A DNA stretch of 64,000 nt from Nitzschia sp. pyKryTriq1 (GCA_956465555.1 OY101119.1:620001-684000); one strand, 5' to 3'. Counted from the stretch's first letter, positions 10,347-20,505 are shown. Notes: generated by a model not told the origin, from the sequence alone. Numbers and translations are program-made.

Positions 10347-10850
10347 TTAAGGGAGTCTACGCCCCAAATACTTTGGCAGCTCGTCGTTGATATCCATCGT
10401 TCTATCGGCATAGTACATATGATGCGTTGGCGCAAACGTAGCAGCATGTGCCCGTCGTTCGTCTACATCTCCGTCCCCGTCCTCCTCCTCGTCGACTTGC
10501 TTCCCTTTTCGAAATAAAATACTCTGAGGGACAGCCACCATCTTTCCATTGCTCAATGACCCATACACGGGACTTCCACAATCTTTACAGCGCAGTCGTT
10601 TTACTTGTTTCGATGTCACGATAGCCCATAATTCTGATTCTGGGGTATTACATATCATGGTCTGCCGTGTATGCAACGACTGGATGGAAAAAGGTGCCCC
10701 GGTCAATGAACGGCAGACGCTACAATGGCATATGGAACAAGCCCTTGGTGGACCCGTAACAGTCACGGATACTTTGCCACAGTGACAAGTGCCTTGCCGC
10801 GTCAACGCTGAAGAAGAAGATGATGATGGTGATGCTTCTTGGGCGCTCAT
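10347..10850 (-). CDS. GFA/CENP-V-type zinc-binding protein
   Basis: A 167-residue protein; the start is the ATG 10850-10848 (M-S-A-Q), the first ATG of the frame. After a Ser-rich leader, zinc-ligand motifs of the glutathione-dependent formaldehyde-activating (GFA) fold appear in order: C-H-C-G-K-V (about residues 22-27), C-S-I-C-H-C-S-V-C-R (about 37-46) and C-K-D-C-G-S-P-V-Y (about 89-97). Length and cysteine spacing fit the family, which binds two zinc ions. Members range from glutathione-S-hydroxymethyl transferase-like enzymes to CENP-V-like proteins, so the substrate is not predictable. An acidic insertion (DEEEDGDGDVDE) in the C-terminal third is unusual. It lies between the two copies of a duplicated gene. 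Confidence 0.85.
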   Translation of the reverse strand: MSAQEASPSSSSSSALTRQGTCHCGKVSVTVTGPPRACSICHCSVCRSLTGAPFSIQSLHTRQTMICNTPESELWAIVTSKQVKRLRCKDCGSPVYGSLSNGKMVAVPQSILFRKGKQVDEEEDGDGDVDERRAHAATFAPTHHMYYADRTMDINDELPKYLGRRLP

Positions 10851-11775
10851 GACAGACAACAACACTACAGTACTGCAAGTCGTCTCGGGACAATTCTTCC
10901 AGCAAATAAGTTCGTTTGAAACACCAATAGGTCAGTTACGAGTGAAACTGCTATGCGTTGTGTTATCCATATGACGACGACGACATCCTCCTCCGTGGCC
11001 CGCCATGGTCGACTTTAGTTTGGCCATTTGGTATCTTCGCTCATCTTCGCTCTGATGGTTGTTGGCATTGTTCGGTTTTGTGGCTCATATCCTGTTCCAT
11101 GATGATGGACGCAGCTAAAAAAAAGATCCAACTTCGACCTCTAGAAATTGGTATGGAAGAACGACTATGATAGTAGTTCTCAGAGTACTACTAATAGTGC
11201 CGGTGATAAATTCAAATGTGACATTCTTCACGGGTCATCACTTTGCGGGACCGACAACATCGATCTAGTAAAGCATTCACCATGTGGGGCGTTGTTGACG
11301 AGTACTGCCATGGGAAGTCTAACAGATCGGGCCGTCTACTTTGGTCCGAAAGCCCAATGGCGTCAATTACGGGATCGTGGTTGTATAACTGATCCAGTTT
11401 GTTTTCAGGAAGTGCCGCTGACCGTTGAGCGTGACTTTCGCTTTGCCAAGCAAGGAACTGAGCAACAGAGCTATTTTTGCATTGCCATGTCCACCGGTAT
11501 TTGCCGACCATCTTTGATATCAGACAAGAACAGCAACAACAAGTCCTCGTGCACTACGGAAATATTTCAGGCGATTTCAGAAATCGGTCTTGCTAAATTA
11601 TGTCCTCAATTTCAGGTATCGGTGCCGCCATGATGATTTGCAACAGTACACGTACAAGTCAAGAAGACTGCCTGTGAGGCTAGAGGGCGCCCGCTACATA
11701 TACATCAGTGTTGCGATGCACAGGCAACATGACGCATCCTTGAAGTAACGTGGGAGCGCTGGCTTGGTTTCCACA

Positions 11776-11806
<31 letters not shown>

Positions 11807-12042
11807 CTGTCTGTCTCTCTTGTGGGTCTTTTAGTCGAGAGGTGAATTCTACCGGATGCACTTACTCTATCTTTGGGACTCGAGAAAACATGTTTTCTGT
11901 GAACAATTTATTAAATTTTCACTTTAACATCAATACATTATAGCATAGCAGCGCACCTCGGCATAACCGCATCGTGCGACAGTGAGAGTACAGTTGTTGC
12001 GAGGTAGGATAAGTAACGGCGACAAATAAAGCACGAGAATCA
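10851..12042. other. Intergenic stretch with microsatellite
   Basis: No supported gene. A 161-codon frame at 11148-11633 lacks an ATG until its middle and shows no family features. It contains the TC/TG microsatellite at 11776-11820. Confidence 0.45.
11776..11820. repeat. (TC)n/(TG)n microsatellite
   Basis: About eleven TC dinucleotides pass into GTGTGTGT and then TCTG/TCTC units. Confidence 0.9.
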
Positions 12043-13329
12043 TTACATAGACACAGCAGCAGCGGGGGGTTTCGTAGAGTCGGTTCCTTCATCATCATCT
12101 GACAACGAAGACACTGATTTCGCAAGGATAGCTCGTTTCGGTTTGTTGCTCGCTACCGGAGCTTCGGCGGCCTCAATGCACTTTTGTTCCTCTCCAAGGT
12201 ATTCCGTTTGGTCTATCTCGGAGAGAGTATCGGTTTCACTCTGCACAGTGATATCAGCATCAGGCACCGAGCCCATGTCCGATTCTTCCTTGGATCGCTT
12301 CAATATCGGTAATAAATGGCGAGAGAGGTACGCGCCCGTCGATTGTTTCAGTTGCTTGAAAAGATCAGGTTTGTTTGCCTTGCTACGTTGCTTGGCGAGT
12401 TCCTCCTGTCGTTTTTGTTCTGCTAGGTTCATAATAGGGAGGGGCTCGTTGTTTGTAGGGCTTACCCCCGGAACCTGTGAAGCCTCGTTTTCCGCCCCCT
12501 CTGCTGTACCTTCTATGACAGTTGGCCTCTTCCCCTCCATTTCCTCAATACCCTGAATCATCTTCTCTCGGGTCGTTTGCCAGTGCGTTTTCGCAGTAAT
12601 AATCATCTTATCGTTCATCTCTCGGGCACCATCGAATTCGGTTCCCAAGACCGCCATACCGGAACTGGCAACTACAGCTCCAAAAGGGGTGATAGGGAGA
12701 GGAATCATGATAAGCCCAGCAACAACCATGGTTCCACCGACGGCCGCAACAGCCCCCTTGCGAAGCATCTTCATTGGATCTATCACTTCTGACGAGCTCT
12801 GCTCTGCGGCATTCTCCTGTTCCAGTCTCCGTAATTCTTGCATGTCACTTATCGAGACTTGATTGCTTTCGTCTGGTTCGTCCGAGTTCTGTTTAGCAGG
12901 GGCGATGGTTGAAGAATCTTCTCTTGTCGCTGGTATTATTGACGCCTCGCCTTCCAAAGCTGGCAAGGGCATATGGATCCAATCTTCCGACACCTCCTCG
13001 GCGTTGCTTGGAGTTTTGGCGATTTCAGGAGAACTAGTAGTACGGGTAGCCTCCCCGTTTGCGGGCGGAGAAAGTTCGTCTGCCATGTCATCGCTGCTCT
13101 CAAACGAAACGACCGTCTCTTCACCATCAGAGATGGTGTTATCCTCTGTAGAGGCGGTAGTGATAGTCGGAGAAAGAGGCGCCAATAAGACGCTCAGTTT
13201 CTTCTCCACCAAGGCAGCCAGATCGTTGTCCTGTGTAACAACAGTGTCAGCAGTATTTTTGCCCATGTCGATGCACTTTTCACCTGCCATACCAGTTGAA
13301 ATTATTATTTCGTTGTTTGTAGACTTCAT
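12043..13329 (-). CDS. Hypothetical protein with one hydrophobic Gly/Pro hairpin, paralogue B
   Basis: A 428-residue paralogue of the product of 8129-9430, starting at the ATG 13329-13327. The two share the order of blocks: an N-terminal GEKCIDM-like motif, the SPEIAKTPSNAEE motif, VSISDMQELRRLEQ, the DPMKMLRKGAVAAVGG lead, the hydrophobic hairpin with IPLP and TEFDGAREMNDKMI, and the LKQSTGAYLSRHLLPILKRSKEES block. The GAREMNDKMI hairpin and the charged C-terminus are the most conserved, while the acidic linkers have diverged in length and sequence. Same strand and about 2.6 kb apart, so this is a local duplication with the GFA gene between the copies. The function is unknown; membrane association is likely. 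Confidence 0.7.
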   Translation of the reverse strand: MKSTNNEIIISTGMAGEKCIDMGKNTADTVVTQDNDLAALVEKKLSVLLAPLSPTITTASTEDNTISDGEETVVSFESSDDMADELSPPANGEATRTTSSPEIAKTPSNAEEVSEDWIHMPLPALEGEASIIPATREDSSTIAPAKQNSDEPDESNQVSISDMQELRRLEQENAAEQSSSEVIDPMKMLRKGAVAAVGGTMVVAGLIMIPLPITPFGAVVASSGMAVLGTEFDGAREMNDKMIITAKTHWQTTREKMIQGIEEMEGKRPTVIEGTAEGAENEASQVPGVSPTNNEPLPIMNLAEQKRQEELAKQRSKANKPDLFKQLKQSTGAYLSRHLLPILKRSKEESDMGSVPDADITVQSETDTLSEIDQTEYLGEEQKCIEAAEAPVASNKPKRAILAKSVSSLSDDDEGTDSTKPPAAAVSM

Positions 13330-14112
13330 GATGATAGACTTGTTGTATAGCAAAAATCAAAAGTCTTTACTCGTAGAATTGGAATGGAGATGGATGGGGT
13401 TGAATAATGAAGTGTTGAAACTTCTCCTTGCCTTGCTCCTTCCTCGATAATCGACGATGATGCAAAACTCGCGCCGACAGAAGATGACAAAACAGCAGAT
13501 CGAGCGCATCGCTCATTTTTTGTCGTGCTTGTTTTGTCGGAGTGACGTACCGGTATGGATATCCCGCCAAAAAATAATGGTACAAATCCTACGGAGAGGC
13601 GTTTCTGCGATATCGCGAAAATAATGGGGGACAACGGCCGTCGGAGTTTTATGTGTTTGGTACCCCCGCCCAGCGTGGTGGCGTGGGACGCAAGCAAGAT
13701 GACGACGTTAGGGTAGCAGCAGGCAGGGAGATGTTTACGGACGTACCTATGATGTCTGCACGAGGTCGGTAGGAGCGAGCTCGTCACTCCCTCCGCCGCC
13801 CACTACTAATTCGTGAGAGTGTAATTTCGCGCCATAAAAAGCGTAGCGGGCGGAGGCCAGACATCATTTTTATGCTCGGTGTGGATCTTGTGGATTGTGG
13901 ATGGTCATCATCCTCATCTGCATGCCTCTCTCTCCCCTGTCTCCTGTCTCGTTTGTTTGATACACTCTGTACCGGTACCAGGTACTTGTAGAAGCTACAT
14001 TCGTACCGGTCCTACAGACAGTTCGTAGACCTACTCGTACGGTACCAGGTACCTCCCGCCATGTCCCCTCCTGCCTCCAACCCCCATTGCTCTTCCAAAA
14101 AAGTAGTCTGGT
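13330..14112. other. Divergent intergenic region
   Basis: The gap lies between the start of paralogue B (minus) and the start of the ZRANB3-like gene (plus), so it holds two promoters. GTACCGGTACC-like motifs occur at about 13970-14055. No gene is supported. Confidence 0.5.
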
Positions 14113-17100
14113 ATGAGCTTGAAACAGCCACCAGACTCGCGTGCGTCATCATCGCAACAGAGGTCCTGTGAAATTCCGAACAATGATGATGATTCGGACC
14201 TCGATCGGATTTTGCGGCAGCTTCGCCCCTTTCAGCGTCAGGCTTATCAGTTTGCGACGAGGGGGTCGAACGGCGTGGCTTCTTCAAATGAGAAACGGGC
14301 AGTCGCGAAAAAGGCAGATGCACATTCAAGTTCACAAGAAGAATCGCTGCTCGGGGACGGGCGTTTGCTCCTGTGCGATGAAATGGGCCTCGGAAAGAGC
14401 GTCACGTCTCTGGCTATCATGATGCACTACCGTCAAGAATGGCCGCTCTTGATTCTTTGCCCCGCCTCGTTACGTCATACCTGGCCAGCAGAAATTGAAA
14501 AATTCCTCCCTCAACTTTCGCCTTCGGCGATATACGTCGTCCAAGGCTTCGATGATGCTGATTTCTTTGACAATTCTGCCAAGCGAAGCAAGATCCAAAT
14601 TGTCGTGGCTACCTATAGTTTACTGCAAAACCGATCGGCGGCAGCTCGAGTGCTAAAGCAGTTCAAGTTCAAATGCGTCATAGCGGACGAATCTCATAAT
14701 CTCAAGCAAAAGAATAGTCAACGCGCGCAATTGGCCTTGCCCCTTTTGGAGACAGCGAAGCGACTGGTATTGTTAAGTGGAACACCAGCCCTGGCTAGAC
14801 CGGTGGAGCTTTGGGCGCAAGTGTACGCTATCGCTCCTGATTTGTTTGGGGCTTACTCGGTGTTTACCAAACACTACTGCAATGCCAGGCATAGTAGATT
14901 CGGATGGGACGTTAGTGGTCTGAGCAATGCAGACGAGCTGCATTCAAAACTCAAGAAAATCATGATTCGACGACTCAAAGCTGACGTATTAGACGAACTC
15001 CCTCCGAAGCAGCGCAGTGTGGTTCCTGTTCCAATTTCAAAATCAAACCGCAAAGAATGCGAAAATCTTATCCAAGAATTATCGGAGACGAGGGAATCCG
15101 TGAAAGATTTGGTCGGCGAGGAAGCCAATGGTGCTAACTTTGAAGCTCGACGACTTTTAATGCAAGCATATCAGGCGAGTGGCGTTGCCAAGGCTGAAGG
15201 AGTATGCGAATACCTCTTAGAGTGGCTGCGAGGCAGCGGGACGCAGAAGGTGCTAGTATTTGCTCACCACAAAGCGGTGCTGGATAGTATAGAAGTGGCT
15301 GTTGCTAAGGAATTGAAGGGCGCTGGGCATATTCGAATAGACGGTACGTTTTTTTTTTTGGGAAACCACGCACTGCAAGCATCGGAGGGGATAAACACTG
15401 ATGTCCAATATTTTCCTTTGTCACCAGGTACTGTCAATTCTCATGAGCGAGCCGTGCGAGTCAAGAAATTCCAAACATCCAAAAATGTACGAGTTGCGAT
15501 CTTGAGTATGACAGCAGCAGGGGTAGGACTTACATTGACAGCAGCTTCTAGTGTAATGTTCGCCGAGTTACACTGGACTCCAGGCGTCTTGGCGCAGGCA
15601 GAAGATCGATGCCATCGAATTGGTCAACGCAATGCAGTTAACGTCATGTATTTGGTGTGCGAAGATCGCAAAGTTAGTGTTGATATGCAACTCTGGGAGA
15701 TGCTGGGGCGTAAAGTCAATAATTTGGGACGCGTGGTTGACGGAGAACGCAACACAAGTTTAGAGGCAAAACGCGCTGAAGAGGGGGGCTCGACTCAAAG
15801 TAGGGGCATTCAATCTGTTCAGGACGAGTTGCTGTCTTTCTTTGCGGACACGACCAACCAAAAAGGGAAGACGAAGTCGCACAAACCCCCCGCAAAGGGT
15901 ACCATTTTGAGCTTCTTTGTCAAACAGAAGTCAGGAAGTGCGGACGATACCTCTGCCGCTTCAGCAAGCATACCAACTAGTACACCCAAGACTCTCACAT
16001 CCAAATGTATACCGACTAGTAACAGAGTGCAATGGGATTGCAAAACTTGCACTTTTATCAACTCGAGGGATGTGCCCTCAACTGGGAAAGTGCTCTGCGA
16101 GATGTGTGGCGCACCGTTTCACGGAAGCCGAGGTGACAGGAATGATGCTCTTGTGACACAGGAGTCCAATCTCGTAACTCCTCGCAGCGGCCAGCGAGAT
16201 AAATCTCCAACTTCCACGACTATGCGATCGTCCTTGCATTGTAAGCATGAAAGCGAAATCATCGTGATAGATGATGAAGATTGCGATGGTCAAATGTGTC
16301 AAGTAAACTCGGCAACAACTTTATCGTCGAAGGCTTTCTCGCGTGCAAGAGGTGATGTAATCGTCCTCGATGACGTTCTTAAGCGAGCAGCGTCTCCTGA
16401 ACAGGCTCCTTCGAGCAAGAGAGTCAAAAGGGGACTAGTATCTTCCATAGTGCCTCACCGCTCGAGCAACGATGAAATCAAGGAGGAAAGTGAACAAGTC
16501 TTGCTCTGCTTCAGCGTTTCCAAAAACAGTGGTCGCTTTATGATTCATTACGTGGATACTGAGGAGGCTTCCTTGGTAACCTTTGACTTGGAAGAGATAC
16601 TCACAACCGAGACGGTGGATCGTATGCTGGAATCGAAGTTGAATCGCAAGGCTGAATTACAATCGTCCTCACCCCTGTGCTTTGACGACTCTGCCACAGG
16701 CAAAGGTAAGTCTTCTTCCAGATATCGGATCAATTGAAGTGCCAGATGTCATCTCAATCATCATGCATTTGGTTAATGCCCATTAGTGGTGGAGGCTCTT
16801 GATGGTAGAAGACTGGGATTACACAACAACAAGCAGAATCTCATTGCAGAGATCAAGTCGTTTGTTTCTCAGTATGTTGCACTCCGTGAGGTCGAGAAGA
16901 AGAGACTCAAAGAGAGCGGTGAAGTGTTTTCAAGGATTCGCTTGCGGCAACAACTGCTTCGATGGAGCCAAGGGGCTTCATCTGGCGTGAGCAGCACGGA
17001 ACGCTATGCTGGGGGCGCGAAGGAACATGCTCGGCAGAGATTGGAAGATGGACTTGCAACTGCGACTGACATGGCAGTACTTGAAGGTCGCCTTTGCGCT

Positions 17101-17634
17101 TTCTGCGCCGGCAAGCTCTCAGCCGCCAGTCTCAATGCGGGCGTAATTTCAACCTACTGCTCCAAGGAGTGTGCGGAAGAGGGGCGGCTGAAACGTGGTG
17201 GAATGTACGCATCAACTAGAGTCAGAGAGCAACTCTTTGCTCTGGAGGGAGGTGTCTGCCGGCTATGCAGGGTGGATGCTCATGCTTTGTACACACGCAT
17301 CGCGTCGCTTGCCCCTGCTGAGAGATTGAATGCATTGTGCAATGCCAACTGGAAACTGCCAAAATCTAGCAAGGGTCTTGAGCATTTATTACATGACCCA
17401 AAGGAAGGAGATTTCTGGCAAGCTGACCACATTACTGCCGTGGCCGAAGGTGGCGGTGGATGTTCTCTCGAAAATCTTCGCACGCTTTGTGGGCCTTGCC
17501 ATGCTCAAGAAACGGAGAAACTGCGAAGACGCCTAAAGCTCGCTGGACCCACCAGCAGTCAAGGTGACGTTGCTACGCGGCAGACAGATATCCGAAGTAT
17601 GTTTGAGCGAGAAGGCGCCCCCAGTTCAAAGTGA
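14113..17634 (+). CDS. ZRANB3: ZRANB3-type SNF2 DNA translocase with HNH nuclease domain
   Basis: Three exons: 14113-15343, 15428-16705 and 16787-17634 (about 1118 aa). The intron 15344-15427 is 84 nt with no in-frame stop; removing it restores the family block IRIDG-TVNSHERAVRVKKFQ. The intron 16706-16786 joins codons in phase 1. Domains in order: SNF2 ATPase with Walker A (DEMGLGKS, about residue 88), DESH (about 191) and SGTP; helicase C with motifs V/VI (TAAGVGLTLTAAS, EDRCHRIGQ); a PIP box QDELLSFF (about 541); a similar KGTILSFF; an NZF finger W-x-C-x2-C...C-x2-C (about 612-638); and an HNH core (ADHITAV, ENLRTLCGPCH). Near the end QTDIRSMF reads as a further PIP box. The family remodels stalled forks with PCNA and polyubiquitin. 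All key motifs are present. Confidence 0.9.
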
Positions 17635-18248
17635 ATATAAGTACTAGAGCAGAGGATCTCTAGGACTTGTGTTCGGTAGCAGCACCTTCAGATAGAAGAA
17701 GTACCAGTACCACTAGCTTGCAAGTAAATGCAAGTACTCCTGCTCATAGTGTAGCAACTCAATTGTGTTCGGTAGATAAAAGTACCCGTACAACTAGCAA
17801 GGAGTAAATAATCCTGCTAGTAGACTAGTGTACCGTAGTCACTCAACCTTATGCTGCTGTTCAAGCCGTTCGGCTATGCTTTTTTGTAATAAAATAAATA
17901 GAGCATCATAGATCATTCGTACCGGTAGTGATACTCCTTCTCTAGTAGTTCTCACCGTCGTCAAAGCACGTGCTTTTTGTGGGGTGCTGTGCTTACTGAT
18001 TTTAAGGCTTGAATCCTTCGACTAACTTTTCCTACATAGCACATGTGACAGTTTGGTCATGAAAACAAGATGAAAAGTACTGGCATCATCATCATCGTAT
18101 CGATCATCCATCCTCTGACGGCAACAACAACCAATACATACGGTATTGTGCATGACACCGGCTTTCATCACTGTACAAGTAGCCATTAGAAAAAGCAGTT
18201 AAGAGTAATCGAAAACCCGTTTCAAAAGTTCCGGTCCTCGACAACAGC
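17635..18248. other. Intergenic stretch with diverged direct repeat
   Basis: The gap lies between ZRANB3 and the methyltransferase gene. It contains two imperfect direct repeats (17667-17846, listed separately) and an AT-rich patch near 17881-17900. No gene is seen. Confidence 0.5.
17667..17846 (+). repeat. Diverged tandem direct repeat, two units
   Basis: Unit 1 (17667-17762) and unit 2 (17763-17846) both begin TTGTGTTCGGTAG. They share in order AAGTACC, GTAC-ACTAGC, AGTAAAT, TCCTGCT, TAGTGTA and ACTCAA, with small indels. Confidence 0.65.
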
Positions 18249-19064
18249 ATGGTCGATCTTTCAACGATCGTGACTACGAGTTTAGTGTTTTTGGGCACGG
18301 TGTCACTGATGCTGCCGACCGCGAGCTGGGTTTCGGCGCTCTCGAGACCGGTCCGGAACGCTATTCGTCGCCAGCCTATCGGACGTATCACTTCTCTCGA
18401 TCGCTCGAAATTGGACACTGCCGTCGATACCAATTTTTACCGCGAAGCTAACCTCGTGACGCATACCGATGATGCATTTATCGAACGGCTTGCTGAAGTT
18501 TACAAGGAATATATCCCGAATACCGGCACACCAGCAGTGGTATTGGACATCATGTCCTCTCATGTGTCTCACCTACCACCCGACTTGTCACTGGAACGCC
18601 TCGATGTGCATGGGATGAATGCTCGGGAGTTGGAGCAAAATCCGGTGCGGGCAGCAACTGGTGGCGCTGCCTGGGTGAGAGACTTGAACGACAATCCTAG
18701 TTTCATTGGACACTGTGACACAAATGGAAGATATGATGCAGTCTTGTGTTGCGTTGGAGCTCAGTATTTAGAAGAACCCGAAGCTGTATTTGCGGAAGTG
18801 GCTCGTCTCCTAAAACCTGGAACCGGTAAGGTGATTGTCAGCTTTACGAATCGTTTCTTTTATCAAAAGGCCCTTCAAGGATGGATTAATCGGGGCATGA
18901 AGGAGCGAGCTCGACTGGTCCAAGACTATCTGCGTGCTGCTGGAGGTTTTGAACATATTGAGGTTTTGGGGGATGGTACGAGTGTTTGGAAACAATTGCA
19001 AAGTCTGGGTGGCCTTAGCGAGGATCCCTTCGTAGCTGTTGTGGCGACACGCTCGACAGAGTAA
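18249..19064 (+). CDS. SAM-dependent methyltransferase-like protein with hydrophobic N-terminus
   Basis: A 271-residue protein. Residues about 5-30 are hydrophobic (TTSLVFLGTVSLMLPTASWVSAL), a signal or membrane anchor. The rest has the class I methyltransferase type-11 pattern: motif I as AVVLDIMSSHVSHLP (about 96-110), an acidic second strand LERLDVHGMN, the post-II segment RYDAVLCCVGAQYLEEPEAVFAEVARLLKPGTGKVIVSF (about 161-199) and a C-terminal strand FVAVVATR. Motif I replaces the usual D-x-G-x-G with DIMSSHVSH, a variant I associate with methyltransferase-like proteins of photosynthetic organisms. The substrate is unknown. The leader suggests secretory or plastid targeting (inference). 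Confidence 0.75.
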   Translation: MVDLSTIVTTSLVFLGTVSLMLPTASWVSALSRPVRNAIRRQPIGRITSLDRSKLDTAVDTNFYREANLVTHTDDAFIERLAEVYKEYIPNTGTPAVVLDIMSSHVSHLPPDLSLERLDVHGMNARELEQNPVRAATGGAAWVRDLNDNPSFIGHCDTNGRYDAVLCCVGAQYLEEPEAVFAEVARLLKPGTGKVIVSFTNRFFYQKALQGWINRGMKERARLVQDYLRAAGGFEHIEVLGDGTSVWKQLQSLGGLSEDPFVAVVATRSTE

Positions 19065-19243
19065 ATACTACTGAAGGCTACGAGAAACCAAGCCGTGCTC
19101 TAGTATGAGCTCGACTTTTGCCAAGTAGGGCCTCGCATAAATCGAAATGGGGATTAGAGGGAGTATACAAAATGCTATGGTTTTTTTCGATAATGAGACT
19201 GTCCTCTTATTTACGACAAAGTGCAGGCTTTTCACCAGCCAGC

Positions 19244-20107
19244 TTACAAAATTTCCTCATTTTCATCATTGCTGGAACATGAGGTCTCATCATCAGCAAG
19301 ATCCTTGACCCCCTCAACCGACCCTTGTTCGATGGCAAAATCCCGGCGGTCCAAAACAATCGCGAGCTGATGATCACGCTCCAACTTTTCGCTGCGACGA
19401 CGGAGGAAAGAAATCTGCACCAGCATGATCAATGGCCAGATGGCTGTTCCAGCAATGAAACCAATGCTGCTGACTCCCATTTCGCAGTTGGCGGGAATAT
19501 CTTCGTGGATGATGGCATAAGTCCCTTCCAAATCGGAATGGCAATCATTATGGTGATCATCTTCATCGGAACTCATGCTGGCATCCTCCTCGGCAAAGCC
19601 AAGTTGCACGTAGCTGGGTCCACAGAGGTTCGACTTTGACAGAAGCGCGAAAGGAACAACCATGAGGATGGTCAAGACCATCATCAACGGGACGTAGATC
19701 CCGGCCAGTGAAGCGGTAAGCCTCGAAAGTACCAGCAAGGGCTCCATATTTTTCCACCAACGATTGTAGATCGCAATCACAATGGGTAGGATCAAGAAGA
19801 GACACATCAACCCATCCAACGCATGAAAGAGGATGTGGGCGGCGAAGTGTTGACTACCGAGTGCTTCCTCCTGTTCGTCGGAGAAACGGATATCCTCTTC
19901 CTCGGCAGTTTCGTTGTACAAAATGCTGAAGTGACGAATTCCAAATCCAACCTCGGTGACGTTCATGCTGAGGTCATCTTCATTAGATGGAAGCTGCCTG
20001 TACAAGGAGTCCGAGGCATGTAGAACTGCGCCTAGAAAAATGGGCCCCATCAGAATAGTTGCATGAGCCAGTGCCTCAAAAACGGCTTTGATAGAAATAA
20101 CAGGCAT
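19244..20107 (-). CDS. Four-TM membrane protein of unknown function
   Basis: A 287-residue protein starting at the ATG 20107-20105 (M-P-V-I-S), the first ATG of the frame. Four hydrophobic segments: about residues 9-30 (ALAHATILMGPIFLGAVL), 88-112 (ILFHALDGLMCLFLILPIVIAI), 126-152 (SLAGIYVPLMMVLTILMVVPFALL) and 210-232 (IGFIAGTAIWPLIMLVQISFL). The loop between the first two carries acidic residues and possible N-glycosylation sites (NVT, NET). Another loop is Asp/His/Ser-rich, and the cytosolic tail is acidic and Ser-rich. No family is recognised. Its 5' end faces the tRNA locus about 0.3 kb away. Confidence 0.65.
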   Translation of the reverse strand: MPVISIKAVFEALAHATILMGPIFLGAVLHASDSLYRQLPSNEDDLSMNVTEVGFGIRHFSILYNETAEEEDIRFSDEQEEALGSQHFAAHILFHALDGLMCLFLILPIVIAIYNRWWKNMEPLLVLSRLTASLAGIYVPLMMVLTILMVVPFALLSKSNLCGPSYVQLGFAEEDASMSSDEDDHHNDCHSDLEGTYAIIHEDIPANCEMGVSSIGFIAGTAIWPLIMLVQISFLRRRSEKLERDHQLAIVLDRRDFAIEQGSVEGVKDLADDETSCSSNDENEEIL

Positions 20108-20387
20108 AGTTTCAGTTGTGTTTCCGCTGTGCTTTCTTGATTGTCGTGCGTGTATAAAGAAAAAATTGTGAGATTTGAGACGAGCGAGCCATGGATCTTT
20201 CTGTGCCCAGATGTCGCAAGCGGGAGTCAAATCTTCATCTCGCTCTGCAACAACGTTCACGGTGTATGTATTCTACTCAAGGTAATAAAACATCCAGTTG
20301 GTACGAATTTCCTGGAACAAAAGCACCCACTCGTGCCTTGCTTTACCGCTTTGGGCAGTCCTTCGAGTCGAAAATTGGGTAAAATGC

Positions 20388-20392
20388 AAAAA
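20388..20392 (-). terminator. RNA polymerase III T5 terminator
   Basis: Five consecutive T residues on the minus strand start 5 nt after the end of the 5'-half segment of the permuted tRNA (after the trailer CTTCC). This is the usual minimal Pol III stop and fixes the direction of transcription. Confidence 0.75.
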
Positions 20393-20397
20393 GGAAG

Positions 20398-20475
20398 CTG
20401 CAATCGAACGCTCTACCTCTGAGCTATGCGTGCGTAGAAAGCACGCAACGTGAATCGAACACGTGACCATTCGAA
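20398..20475 (-). tRNA. Circularly permuted tRNA-Cys(GCA)
   Basis: On the minus strand the 3' half comes first: T38, TCGAA (20474-20470), variable TGGTC, T arm ACGTG-TTCGATT-CACGT (20464-20448), 3' acceptor TGCGTGC (20447-20441) and U73 (20440). A 6-nt linker TTCTAC follows, then the 5' half: acceptor GCACGCA (20433-20427), TA, D arm GCTC-AGAGGTA-GAGC, G26, TTCGA (20408-20404), TT, anticodon GCA (20401-20399) and G37. When swapped, acceptor 7/7, D 4/4, anticodon 5/5 and T 5/5 pairs are perfect, giving a 72-nt cloverleaf. GCA and U73 are both tRNA-Cys identity elements. Leader AAGC (20483-20480) can pair with trailer GCTT (20398-20395) beside the junction, as a bulge-helix-bulge needs. No T arm or matching 3' acceptor follows the 5' half, so an ordinary tRNA reading fails. 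Confidence 0.88.
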
Positions 20476-20505
20476 TAATGCTTGGTTGTTCGAATGTCGA
20501 ATCAA

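Noticed and set aside
11148-11633. 161-codon open frame on the plus strand
   Set aside because: It begins at TTG with no ATG until the middle and shows no domain, signal or repeat; treated as chance.
20398-20475. Two broken ordinary tRNAs or a tandem tRNA pair instead of one permuted tRNA
   Set aside because: The two halves complement each other exactly in acceptor and anticodon stems, only one copy of each half exists, and a T5 stop follows the 5' half, where a normal gene would need its T arm.
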